A stretch of 64,000 nt of DNA from NCBI RefSeq assembly GCF_015711015.1, contig NZ_CP064653.1:2356001-2420000 (forward strand), in the 5' to 3' direction. The notes beneath the pieces are model-generated. The model was not told the origin of the DNA. It made no database searches and was given only the letters and a program-made list of their open reading frames with translations. Positions 1 to 8,842 of this stretch are shown one piece after another. Position 1 is the first letter of the stretch. Every line of letters starts with the position of its first letter. The position numbers and the translations under genes were made by a program. Source of the stretch: Methylomonas sp. LL1 (GTDB lineage: Bacteria > Pseudomonadota > Gammaproteobacteria > Methylococcales > Methylomonadaceae).

Positions 1-428
1 TGCGGGAAATGAAGCGCGCTAATCGCTGCGAACAGCATTTATCGCTGATCTTTGTCGACATCGACCACTTTAAATGGATTAACGATGAACACGGCCATGA
101 CTGCGGCGATCTAGCCCTGGCCTCGGTGGCCGGCTGGGTCAAAGACAGCGTGCGCGGAAGCGATATTGTATTTCGCTATGGCGGAGAGGAATTCGTGATT
201 TTATTGATAGACACCAACCAGGAAGCCGCCGCCATCATTGCCGAACGGGTCCGCCTTGGCATCGAATCGCACACCATAGCTTACGGCATGGCCGTGCTGA
301 ATATCACCGCCAGCCTCGGCATCAGCACCTTAACAGGCAACGATACCATGGACAGCCTTATCAAGCGGGCGGATTCGGCCATGTACAAAGCCAAAAGCCT
401 GGGCAGAAACCGGGTTTGTCTTGGCTAA
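1..428 (+). CDS. GGDEF-domain diguanylate cyclase, C-terminal part
   Basis: This is the C-terminal part of a diguanylate cyclase, which makes cyclic di-GMP from two GTP. The reading frame is open to the left edge, so the N-terminus and any sensor domain lie outside the window; the ATG at position 9 is only the first in-window methionine. The catalytic signature RYGGEEF is intact, as is the upstream FVDIDHFKWIN metal and nucleotide-binding segment, so the enzyme is probably active. The chain ends soon after the usual GGDEF C-terminal YKAKSLGRNRV segment, and no EAL domain follows. Its regulatory input cannot be judged from this fragment. Confidence 0.92.
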   Translation, partial: REMKRANRCEQHLSLIFVDIDHFKWINDEHGHDCGDLALASVAGWVKDSVRGSDIVFRYGGEEFVILLIDTNQEAAAIIAERVRLGIESHTIAYGMAVLNITASLGISTLTGNDTMDSLIKRADSAMYKAKSLGRNRVCLG

Positions 429-599
429 ATCCACTGCATAACGGTCCAACACCCTTCCTTTGACTGCCTGGCTGATCCATCAATGCTTGCCAGGCAGCCT
501 AGCCTCAAGTCGCTTAGCCCGATTATCCGGCCAAACTTTCCGGGTGCGATTCAAACTGAGGCGGAATTCTTTTGTTTGCAATAAAACCGCGAAGCGGAA

Positions 600-866
600 A
601 TATGCCGAAGGCATGGGGGTAATCCCCTGATACCGCCCCGAGCATCGCAGCATTTGACGAGAATAGCCCGCCATGGGAGTGGCAGGGGGATGCCGCTCGT
701 TTTCGGAGGGGCTGGGAAGCCCCTTGAGAAAACCCTCGTCAAATACGAGAAGCGCAGGAAAGGCGGTATTGGGCGGCCTTTTCTTTGGTTGCTGTCTTTT
801 GGCCGAGCAAAAGAAAGCAACTCGGCTGTCGGTCCGAGAACCGACTTTAAATCAGCTTCGCGTAGC
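600..866 (+). repeat. Dispersed structured repeat, copy 1
   Basis: This non-coding block fills most of the 557 bp between the GGDEF gene and glnE. It shares its layout with blocks at 47189-47465 (opposite orientation) and 48008-48274: a CCCC-bounded start, a hairpin around AGGGGCTGGGAAGCCCCTT, a CTTTTCTTTGG segment with its inverted partner CAAAAGAAAG, and an ending with a GAGAACCGAC palindrome. Short ORFs in all frames are artefacts of the repeat. I found no transposase. The rest of the gap, from 867 to glnE, shows no other recognisable element. Confidence 0.7.
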
Positions 867-985
867 GTTTCGTTAATTTACGCCTCGGTTTGAATCACAC
901 CCAACTTTCCAACATTCCATACCCACTAGGGCCAACTGCACAGTTTAGGTATCATTAGCGGTTTACCGTTAACCTAAACTCGTCC

Positions 986-3856
986 ATGACTCTTCAGACT
1001 TTACTGTCCCAGCATACCGTGCATTTACCTGATGCCTTGCACAGCCAGGCGCTTACTTTCAGCGCCGAACTCGAAGACAAACTGACCGAGGAGGATTTGG
1101 CCATCTTCGATAACGATAATTTCCGCACATCGGTATTAAAAGTCTGCGGTTGCAGCCAGTTCATCAGCGATAGCTGGCTGCGCGATCCGCGCTTAATCAC
1201 GGGTCTTGTGCAATCCGGCGATTTGTTTTCCGCAAGCCGCCGTGATGATTACGCCGCCGCATTGCAACATTCTCCGGCCGAGAGCGAGGCCGGTCTGGCC
1301 AAGCATTTGCGCTTGTTCCGGCGCCGAGAAATGGTACGCATCGCCTGGCGCGATCTGGCCGGCTGGTCGGATCTGGACGAAACCCTGGCCGATTTGACCG
1401 CACTAGCCGAAGCCTGCATCCAGACCGCCTTGGATTTTTTCTACCGGCAAGCCTGTCAACGCTGGGGCACGCCGACCCTGTCCGATGGCACGCCGTTCAA
1501 CATCGTGGTGCTGGGCATGGGCAAACTAGGCGCCTGGGAGCTGAATTATTCGTCCGACATCGATCTGATTTTTGCCTATGCCGAAGACGGCGTGTTGAGC
1601 GAAAAAAAGGAAATCAGCTACGGCGAATTTTTCAGCCGTATCTGCCGTTCGCTGGTAAAAATGCTGGACGAAATCACCGTGGACGGCTTTGTGTTTCGCA
1701 CCGACGTGCGCCTCAGGCCCTTCGGCGACAGCGGCCCCTTGATCATGAACTTCGACGGCATGGAAAATTATTACCTGACCCAGGCTCGCGAGTGGGAGCG
1801 CTATGCGATGATCAAAGCCCGGCAAGTGGCGGGTGATTTCAACACCGGCAAACAACTTGCCGCCTTGATAAAACCCTTCGTCTATCGACGCTATCTGGAC
1901 TACGGTGCTTTCGAGGAACTGCGGTCGTTGAAATACCAGATCACTCAGGAACTAAAACGCAAGGACCGAATGGAAAACGTCAAACTCGGCCCCGGCGGCA
2001 TTCGGGAAGTCGAGTTCATCGGCCAAGCCTTTCAACTGATACGCGGCGGCCGGGAGATAGCGCTGCGGCAACGGGAAATCCAGGTAATACTGGAGGTATT
2101 GGATGAACTGGGACTGATGGCAAGCGACGATGTGGCGACGCTGAAATTCGCCTATCGTTTCCTGCGCCGGGTGGAAAACCACATCCAGCAGTATCAGGAC
2201 AAACAAACCCACGACCTGCCTCAACAACCGTTGGCCCGGCAAGTCCTGGCGTTTTCGCTGGATTTTGAAGACTGGGACAGCTTCAAGCGGGAACTGGACC
2301 GGGTCCGCGCCAGCGTACATGCTATTTTCGATCAGGTATTTTCACTCAGCGAACAGGACAATCAGCAGCAAGCCAGTCGCCAGGTTTGGGCCGGCGCCGA
2401 CGAGGAATTGGCGCTGGAAACCCTGCTTGATTTAGGCTATGCCGATCCGCAGACCGTGTTTAGCGCCATTTTGGATTTCAAGACCTCCAATCCGATCAAG
2501 CGTATGTCGCGCAAGGGTGCCAGCGTGTTGGACAGACTGATGCCGCTGTTGCTCGAACGCATACCCTGCATAGCAAACCGCGACCAAACCCTGTTACGGA
2601 TTCTGGACTTGTTCGAGGCCGTATCCGGCCGCAATGTCTATCTGTCGTTGCTGGCGGAAAATCCCGACGCCCTCACCCAGTTGATCAAACTGGCGGCCGC
2701 CAGCCAGTGGATTTGCGAATACTTGGCTCAATATCCGATTCTGTTCGACGAGTTGCTGGACCCGCGCACCCTGTTCGAGCCCCTGAAAAAAGCCGATCTA
2801 AGCCGCGATTTGCTCCGCGAACTCGACAAAGTCGACACTCAGGATGGCGAACAGTTGATGATCGCCTTGCGCCAGTTCAAACATCTGAATGTGTTGCGGG
2901 TGGCGGCGGCCGACATCATGGGCGTGATTCCGGTGATGATCGTCAGCGACTATCTGACCTGGACCGCCGAAGCGATACTGGAACAGGTGCTGGAACGGGC
3001 CTGGCAAATACTGACCGACAAACACGGCTGCCCGCCGGGCACCGATGTCAATCAAGCCCGCGGTTTTGCAATCATCGCCTTCGGCAAATTCGGCGGCATC
3101 GAATTGGGTTATGCCTCCGACCTGGACTTGGTGTTTTTGTATGACTGCACCGATGTCAACCTGATGACCGATGGCGACAAACCGATCAGCGCCGGCCAGT
3201 TTTATCTGCGTCTGGGGCAAAAAGTCCGCCACATCCTGGATACAAAAATGCTGTCCGGGGTCTTGTACGAAGCCGATTTGCGCCTGCGCCCCAACGGCGA
3301 CTCCGGCTTGCTGGTGACCCATATCCAGCATTACGAAGATTATTTGCGCGATCAGGCCTGGACCTGGGAACATCAGGCCTTGGTGCGCGGCCGCTTCGTG
3401 GCCGGCGACTTGAGCTTGAAAGCCGAATACGAGGCCATCCGCGCCCGCATTCTAGCCATGCCGCGCGATGTGACCGAACTGAAACTGCAAGTGCGGGAAA
3501 TGCGCGAGAAAATGCGTGACGCCCTGGCCAGCAAAAATGCCGAGGTTTTCGACTTAAAACAAAGCAAGGGCGGCATTGCCGACATCGAGTTTATCGTGCA
3601 ATTCGGCGTGCTGGCCGAGACCGCTAAAAACCCAAGCCTTGCCGCCTACACCGACAATGTCCGTCTGCTGGAAGGACTGGCCGCGCATGGTTTCATCAGC
3701 AATGAAGATGCCGCCCTGCTGAAAAAAGCCTATTGCAGCTATCGCGATTACGGCCATCACCAAGTGCTGCAAGGCGAAAGCGCCACCGCCGGCGACGCCG
3801 AATTCAGCGAATTACGGGCACAAGTCGATAGAATCTGGCATGATTTTATGGAGTAG
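986..3856 (+). CDS. glnE: Bifunctional glutamine synthetase adenylyltransferase/deadenylase GlnE
   Basis: GlnE tunes glutamine synthetase by adding AMP to, and removing it from, its conserved tyrosine, in response to PII protein and glutamine. The 956 residues match the usual length of about 950 and show the duplicated nucleotidyltransferase architecture. The N-terminal copy has GMGKLGAWELNYSSDIDL near residues 177-195 (the deadenylating half), and the C-terminal copy has AFGKFGGIELGYASDLDLVF near residues 698-716 (the adenylylating half). Both carry the paired acidic metal ligands. Helical GlnE linker sequence lies between them. The ATG at 986 gives a start typical of the family. It stands alone, with no partner gene in the same operon. 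Confidence 0.97.
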   Translation: MTLQTLLSQHTVHLPDALHSQALTFSAELEDKLTEEDLAIFDNDNFRTSVLKVCGCSQFISDSWLRDPRLITGLVQSGDLFSASRRDDYAAALQHSPAESEAGLAKHLRLFRRREMVRIAWRDLAGWSDLDETLADLTALAEACIQTALDFFYRQACQRWGTPTLSDGTPFNIVVLGMGKLGAWELNYSSDIDLIFAYAEDGVLSEKKEISYGEFFSRICRSLVKMLDEITVDGFVFRTDVRLRPFGDSGPLIMNFDGMENYYLTQAREWERYAMIKARQVAGDFNTGKQLAALIKPFVYRRYLDYGAFEELRSLKYQITQELKRKDRMENVKLGPGGIREVEFIGQAFQLIRGGREIALRQREIQVILEVLDELGLMASDDVATLKFAYRFLRRVENHIQQYQDKQTHDLPQQPLARQVLAFSLDFEDWDSFKRELDRVRASVHAIFDQVFSLSEQDNQQQASRQVWAGADEELALETLLDLGYADPQTVFSAILDFKTSNPIKRMSRKGASVLDRLMPLLLERIPCIANRDQTLLRILDLFEAVSGRNVYLSLLAENPDALTQLIKLAAASQWICEYLAQYPILFDELLDPRTLFEPLKKADLSRDLLRELDKVDTQDGEQLMIALRQFKHLNVLRVAAADIMGVIPVMIVSDYLTWTAEAILEQVLERAWQILTDKHGCPPGTDVNQARGFAIIAFGKFGGIELGYASDLDLVFLYDCTDVNLMTDGDKPISAGQFYLRLGQKVRHILDTKMLSGVLYEADLRLRPNGDSGLLVTHIQHYEDYLRDQAWTWEHQALVRGRFVAGDLSLKAEYEAIRARILAMPRDVTELKLQVREMREKMRDALASKNAEVFDLKQSKGGIADIEFIVQFGVLAETAKNPSLAAYTDNVRLLEGLAAHGFISNEDAALLKKAYCSYRDYGHHQVLQGESATAGDAEFSELRAQVDRIWHDFME

Positions 3857-4090
3857 ATCCAATCCATTTAAGAATTTATTGGTCATTCTCACGCTAAACA
3901 TCGCTAAAAACCTGGGGTGTCGAGCGTAAGGAAACCATAAGCGGAAATAATTAGCCTATACCAGACTATTCGTAACCGTTCAGCGACGGGTAAAACCGAT
4001 GATTTATTGTGCTTCGCAAGATCGGGATATTTAAAAAAACGCGCTGAATCGTTATGCCTCTATTTTTATCACTGTTAAGGAGCTGCCATC

Positions 4091-4537
4091 ATGTCCGGCT
4101 TAAATTCCATCGCATACCGTATCACCCCGATTTGTTTCGCCATGGCGTTGAACGCCTGTTCGTTCTCGCATAGTTCGGAATCCAGCTCAACCAGCGTTGA
4201 AAGCTCGTCGGATCTGGCCTCATCGCCCTCGTCCCTGTCGTCGTCCATCAATTTTAAAAAATACGAATCCGATGTTGTCGACTACACCTACGCCTATCTG
4301 AAATCCACCTCCGGTCCGACCGATTACGAAGGTTTTCAAAAAGGTCTGGGAGAAATTGCAAACGATCACGGCGTCAGCGACTGGGAATCCGATCCGCACA
4401 CCTATAAAGCGATCGGTAAAGCCTTGAAAAAGGCCGGTATTGATGGTGTCGGCTACGAAACCTTCAAAAACAATTTCGCCGACGGCGATGCCGAAAAAAT
4501 GCAGTCTATCCAGGATGGCTACGACAGCCGGAAGTAA
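4091..4537 (+). CDS. Putative small lipoprotein with Ser-rich linker
   Basis: A 148-residue protein I do not recognise. A short hydrophobic N-terminus ends in a lipobox-like LNAC at residues 20-23, suggesting lipidation at Cys23 and a periplasm-facing position. A serine-rich linker follows (about residues 24-52), then a compact acidic and aromatic domain with DYTYAYLKS and YKAIGKALKKAG segments. A good ribosome binding site (AAGGAG) precedes the ATG. The stop lies 6 bp before the TTG start of the DUF4105 gene, so the two are probably co-transcribed and may act together in the envelope. Confidence 0.75.
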   Translation: MSGLNSIAYRITPICFAMALNACSFSHSSESSSTSVESSSDLASSPSSLSSSINFKKYESDVVDYTYAYLKSTSGPTDYEGFQKGLGEIANDHGVSDWESDPHTYKAIGKALKKAGIDGVGYETFKNNFADGDAEKMQSIQDGYDSRK

Positions 4538-4543
4538 CGGCGC

Positions 4544-6388
4544 TTGAAAGCCGCCGCAGGGTTGTTGGCGCTGTTATTTTGCTTAAACAGCGCCAACGCC
4601 GATACATTTCGCTACCTGTACATCGAAGCCAACGAGGGCAATTCCAGCGGTGGCCACGCCGCGCTGCAATTTGACGATCAGGTCTACCATTACCAATATA
4701 GCGATGGCCTGATCCGATTGGTCAAGGAAAATGCCGAAGACTTTAGCTTCGACTACCGTTACCTGCAAAACCGCACGATACACGCCGCCGATATCGAGGC
4801 TTCCGGCTCCACTGTTGCGTTATTGAAGGATTACTTCAAACGCCAATTCTGGGATCAGGACAGACGATTCAAACGCCAACAGGCCTTGGAAAATGACCGC
4901 CTGCTGCTGGAATGGTTATTAAATTTAAAGGGTGATCCTACATCCATAGCCGATAAACGGCTTAAACTGGCCGGAGCCGGCTTGTTTTATAGCGACCGGG
5001 ATTTAACTCGCCCGGCAATCCCGGCCGGAGAATGCCAAACCGCCGACGCCGCCCGCGCCATCCTCGGTCGACTGCTTGAACAAATCAACCGGCAACAAGG
5101 CCCGGATTTTTTACCGCGTCGGTTGCAAGAATTGCATGGAGCCATTCAGCAACTACCGGTGCCCCGCTTCGATAACCCAACGGCGCAGACCGATTACGGA
5201 TTTTTCCAGCGCTATACCGACTTATTAAACGGTTTATTGGCCGTGCGGGCATTGAGGGAAACCCGCCCCTTGGCCGAAGACACCTGCCATCAGCTAGATG
5301 AGGCCGACTGGCAACTGGACGAAGCCCAAAGACTGGCTCTGCAAAAATTTCAGCAGCATTTATCGAAAACAGCGCAAGCCTTGCTGAGCTCGAAACGGCC
5401 GGACTGGGGACAGGCTTTGTTTGTAACCTTGGCCCGATTAGTGGCGGTCGAGCAAAGCTTGCAGTCCGGACACTGGCTATTTCTGGACGATTTCAGTAGC
5501 GATGCCGGCGTTATTTCCACCGAAACCTATAGCCGCCAAGCCGAAGACATGCAACGCCAACGTCAGGCCGCCGAACAGGGGTGGCGTCAACAGTGGCAAT
5601 CCCTGGACCGGAGCGAAACATTGGATGATCTGGCTTACACCGATCTGGAACGGGCGGCCAACCGGTATCGAGAATGGCGGCTCAGTCTAAGCCGAAAAAG
5701 CCTGCGTTATCGGGGCCAGCAAGCGCTGCCGCTCAAAGGGTTGGAATTGCCGTTATCGATGAGCCCGGATTTATCCGATCAGGCGCTGCAACAGGCCTTG
5801 CGGGCAATAGGGCTTATCGGCCCGCAACTGAAAACCGAACTGGAACAGCATTATGCTTACGACTTACTGTCGCGCAACTGCGTCACCGAAATTTTTCGTA
5901 GCATAAACCAAGCCTTAGGCCATGAAACCGAACAACGGCTGGGCGGCGTCATCGATCCGGATTTGCACTTTATTCCGTTCACTGCCTATGCCAAGCTGCA
6001 ATCCGCCTATCCGGTCAAAAATGTCACGGTCTTACCGTCATTCCGACAGCAACAACTGCAAAAACAATACCAGGAGGATTTCGCGCCCTGGGTCTACCTC
6101 CGGGAATCGAACATCTTCAGCGCCCAACTGTATCGCTATAATCCCGACGATGCCGCCTTCCTGTTTTTTACCGATGACGGCTGGCTGTTGCGGCCGCTGT
6201 TCGGAGCCTTTAATACCATGACCGGCCTGGGCCAGAGCTTGCTGGGCCTGTTCGAATTGCCTATTGACGGCGGCGAGGCACTGACCAACGGCACTCGCGG
6301 GCTGATGATGAGCCTGCCGGAGCTGGCGTTTATCAATATCCGCAAGGGCAGCTATAAATTTGCCTGGCCCCAGTCCTTGCCGGATTAG
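4544..6388 (+). CDS. Periplasmic DUF4105 (Lnb N-terminal domain-like) protein
   Basis: This 614-residue secreted protein starts at a TTG directly after the preceding lipoprotein gene. A signal peptide ends near NANA (about residue 20). The mature start carries the family's EGNSSGGHAALQF segment with His38, and the DUF4105 part has LSRNCVTEIF with Cys446. This His/Cys pair is the presumed active site in the family, to which the lipoprotein N-acyltransferase Lnb of Bacteroides belongs. That activity is known only for some members, so acylation here is an inference. The long middle part is rich in Arg, Gln and Leu helices. An adjacent lipoprotein gene fits a role in envelope protein handling. 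Confidence 0.75.
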   Translation: MKAAAGLLALLFCLNSANADTFRYLYIEANEGNSSGGHAALQFDDQVYHYQYSDGLIRLVKENAEDFSFDYRYLQNRTIHAADIEASGSTVALLKDYFKRQFWDQDRRFKRQQALENDRLLLEWLLNLKGDPTSIADKRLKLAGAGLFYSDRDLTRPAIPAGECQTADAARAILGRLLEQINRQQGPDFLPRRLQELHGAIQQLPVPRFDNPTAQTDYGFFQRYTDLLNGLLAVRALRETRPLAEDTCHQLDEADWQLDEAQRLALQKFQQHLSKTAQALLSSKRPDWGQALFVTLARLVAVEQSLQSGHWLFLDDFSSDAGVISTETYSRQAEDMQRQRQAAEQGWRQQWQSLDRSETLDDLAYTDLERAANRYREWRLSLSRKSLRYRGQQALPLKGLELPLSMSPDLSDQALQQALRAIGLIGPQLKTELEQHYAYDLLSRNCVTEIFRSINQALGHETEQRLGGVIDPDLHFIPFTAYAKLQSAYPVKNVTVLPSFRQQQLQKQYQEDFAPWVYLRESNIFSAQLYRYNPDDAAFLFFTDDGWLLRPLFGAFNTMTGLGQSLLGLFELPIDGGEALTNGTRGLMMSLPELAFINIRKGSYKFAWPQSLPD

Positions 6389-6560
6389 CCGGGTATTCTA
6401 TTGCCGACGGCTTGTTCAAAATCATCTCCATCCTGATTTTATCGGCCATATTCATTAACCGGGCATTTTACCCACATTGCCGGAAACTCAAGTTTGAGCC
6501 TGCAGGGAGTGGCCCCGCTATTTAGGGCATAAAATCACCAGCACTACGAAGCGCCGAATG

Positions 6561-6893
6561 TTAGGCCGAGAAAGACGAACCGCAGCCACAGGTAGTGGTG
6601 GCGTTGGGGTTGCGGATCACGAACTGGGCGCCGGATAAATCTTCCTTGTAATCGATCTCGGCCCCATTCAGATACTGAATGCTCATCGAGTCGATCAAGA
6701 CGGTAACGCCGCCGTTCTGAATCTGAGTGTCGTCGTCGTTGACTTCTTCATCGAAGGTAAAGCCGTACTGAAAACCCGAGCAACCGCCGCCGGTGATGTA
6801 GACTCTGAGCTTGAGGTTATCGTTGCCCTCTTCCTGAATCAAACCCGCGACTTTGCTTGCGGCACTGTCTGTAAAAACAATAGGATCGGCCAT
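6561..6893 (-). CDS. erpA: Iron-sulfur cluster insertion protein ErpA
   Basis: An A-type carrier that delivers Fe-S clusters to apoproteins in the cytoplasm. The 110-residue form starting [10 protein letters not shown] is chosen because AAAGAGG lies in the right place upstream and the length matches ErpA; a longer in-frame extension upstream has no family similarity. The three cluster-binding cysteines are present: Cys38 in GGGCSGFQ and Cys102 and Cys104 in TTCGCGSSF. It stands alone, as erpA often does, rather than inside an isc operon. Confidence 0.94.
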   Translation of the reverse strand: MADPIVFTDSAASKVAGLIQEEGNDNLKLRVYITGGGCSGFQYGFTFDEEVNDDDTQIQNGGVTVLIDSMSIQYLNGAEIDYKEDLSGAQFVIRNPNATTTCGCGSSFSA

Positions 6894-7046
6894 ACAAACC
6901 TCTTTAACTGATTGATAAGGAATAATTATGCTTTTACCCAGTATTTTAATCAAGAATTTTTGCTCCCGCTTGAAATAACCCGCTCCGCATGACTCGCCAT
7001 TCCGCATGACGGCTAAAAAATTGGCGTGGAAACACAGGCAATTGCC

Positions 7047-7487
7047 TTATTTTATGCAGTCGATCCGAGTGATGGCGGCGTGGTCATCGAAATGAACGGT
7101 CAGTGTCTTGCAAGCCTTGGCATTAAGCAGTTGAGCAGTCTCCAGCTCGAACAGATTGGCCAAGGCCCGATCGCTGACTGGTGCTAGGGTTTTGTGCTTG
7201 GTCGATGCATGCAGCCATGACAGGAAAAAAGTCCAAACCAACCAAAGCAGCGCAATGACGATGATGATGCCGCCGTACATCTGCAACAATTCCAACAGGG
7301 TTTTGTAGCCGCCGAACCAGCGGATTTCGTCCGACCAGCTTTTCACCCCCATCAACCAACCGCCCAAGGTGAACAACGGCAGCAGGAAATACAGCCACAA
7401 TAACCAACTCATCGCCGATAAAAATACCGAACCCAGTCTTTGTTGCAGACTTTGCAAATGCGGCTGGTTGATGATGATTTCTTTCAT
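7047..7487 (-). CDS. pgaD: Poly-beta-1,6-GlcNAc synthase auxiliary subunit PgaD
   Basis: A 146-residue inner-membrane protein with two hydrophobic segments (about residues 22-46 and 68-94) and a short cytoplasmic tail, as in PgaD. In the known system PgaD binds PgaC and makes it responsive to cyclic di-GMP. It overlaps the end of pgaC by 4 bp and closes the locus. Sequence conservation in this family is low, so the call rests on size, topology and gene order. Confidence 0.85.
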   Translation of the reverse strand: MKEIIINQPHLQSLQQRLGSVFLSAMSWLLWLYFLLPLFTLGGWLMGVKSWSDEIRWFGGYKTLLELLQMYGGIIIVIALLWLVWTFFLSWLHASTKHKTLAPVSDRALANLFELETAQLLNAKACKTLTVHFDDHAAITRIDCIK

Positions 7488-8842
7488 TTTTGCCTCAAAC
7501 CTCTATCCAAGGTGACCCACACCGCGCGTTGACCTCTCTTTTTGCGCAACGCCTTGATACAACCGTGAATGGTGGTGCCGACACTGATCAGCCAATACAC
7601 AATCGGATACCAAATCATCCAATAGTAATGTTGCGCCGAACCGCCGCTAGTTTTTTCATAGACCGAATCAATCGTCAGACTAACGGCAAACTGAATCAGA
7701 CAGGTGACGCATAACAACATGCTGGTCCAATGCGGGGATAAATCTTCCAACGCCTCTTGCGGCTGCTCGGTCATAATCCATTGCAACGGCGCGGCGATTA
7801 GTAACCCCGCCACCAAGAACGCCCAGCATAAACTGATACAACATTCCAAATACAGCGGCCACATGCCGCGCGAACCCCAGCGCCACAACGGCCGGAAATA
7901 GCGCCGCAACACTTCCACCCCACCCTGCGCCCAACGGCTGCGCTGCTTCCACAAACCTTTCAAGGTTTCCGGCATCAACACCCAACACAAGGCATTGGGT
8001 TCAAAATGGATGCTCCAGCCAGCCAGTTGCAGTTTCCAGCTGATGTCGATATCTTCGGTAACCATGTCGGGACTCCAATACCCCACATCATGCAGGGCGG
8101 TTTTACGAAAACCGGCAATCACGCCGGAAATGGTAAAAATGTGTCCGTATGAACGCTGGGCGCGTTTGATCATGCCGACAATCGCCGAAAACTCACCGAC
8201 CTGGACCTTACCCAGCAGGGTAGACCGATTCCGGATACGCGGATTGCCTGTTACCGCTCCCACATTGGGGTTCTCCAGAAAATGCCTGGCTATCCAGGCG
8301 GTTGCATTGGGCGCCAACAAGGCATCGCCATCGATGCCTATCAGAATTTCGCTATTGGCCAGCAAGGCCGCCGTGCGCAACCCCACCGCCTTGCCTTGGT
8401 TGCTGGCCAGATTGACGACCCGAAGTATGGGATGTTGCCCGGCCAATTCATGCAGAATATCCAAGGTATTGTCCTGGCTGCCGTCGTTGATGGCGATGAT
8501 TTCATAATTGGGATAGTTCTGCCGCAGTAAATACTCGATGGTTTCCCGGACATTATCGCCTTCGTTGTAACAAGGAACCAGAATCGACACCATCGGGTAT
8601 TCGGCTAAAACCGGCAAATCGGACAGCACATTGCCTCGATTCCGCTCCCAGCGCAGATAGTAAATGATGCCGCCTATCATCCAGACATAGGCCATCAGCA
8701 GCGGATAATAAAACACAAACCGCGACAGCCATTCATTGAATGACTGCCACGGCATTTCTTCCAGATATTCCTGTGTTATCAGCCACCAGTCAATCAGATG
8801 CTGAACCACGGGGTACGTGATTAATTGATCCATAAGGGTCAT
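7484..8842 (-). CDS. pgaC: Poly-beta-1,6-GlcNAc glycosyltransferase PgaC
   Basis: A processive family 2 glycosyltransferase that polymerises N-acetylglucosamine from UDP-GlcNAc at the inner membrane. The 452 residues have an N-terminal membrane segment (about 45-63), the GT-A core with NDGS at 119-122, DGD at 171-173, TED at 252-254 and QRSRW at 290-294, and further membrane helices at the C-terminus. All catalytic motifs are intact. It overlaps pgaB at its start and pgaD at its end by 4 bp each, indicating tight translational coupling. Confidence 0.95.
   Translation of the reverse strand: MTLMDQLITYPVVQHLIDWWLITQEYLEEMPWQSFNEWLSRFVFYYPLLMAYVWMIGGIIYYLRWERNRGNVLSDLPVLAEYPMVSILVPCYNEGDNVRETIEYLLRQNYPNYEIIAINDGSQDNTLDILHELAGQHPILRVVNLASNQGKAVGLRTAALLANSEILIGIDGDALLAPNATAWIARHFLENPNVGAVTGNPRIRNRSTLLGKVQVGEFSAIVGMIKRAQRSYGHIFTISGVIAGFRKTALHDVGYWSPDMVTEDIDISWKLQLAGWSIHFEPNALCWVLMPETLKGLWKQRSRWAQGGVEVLRRYFRPLWRWGSRGMWPLYLECCISLCWAFLVAGLLIAAPLQWIMTEQPQEALEDLSPHWTSMLLCVTCLIQFAVSLTIDSVYEKTSGGSAQHYYWMIWYPIVYWLISVGTTIHGCIKALRKKRGQRAVWVTLDRGLRQK

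Noticed and set aside
654..893. Small ORFs inside repeat copy 1
   Set aside because: They translate the same repeat as above.
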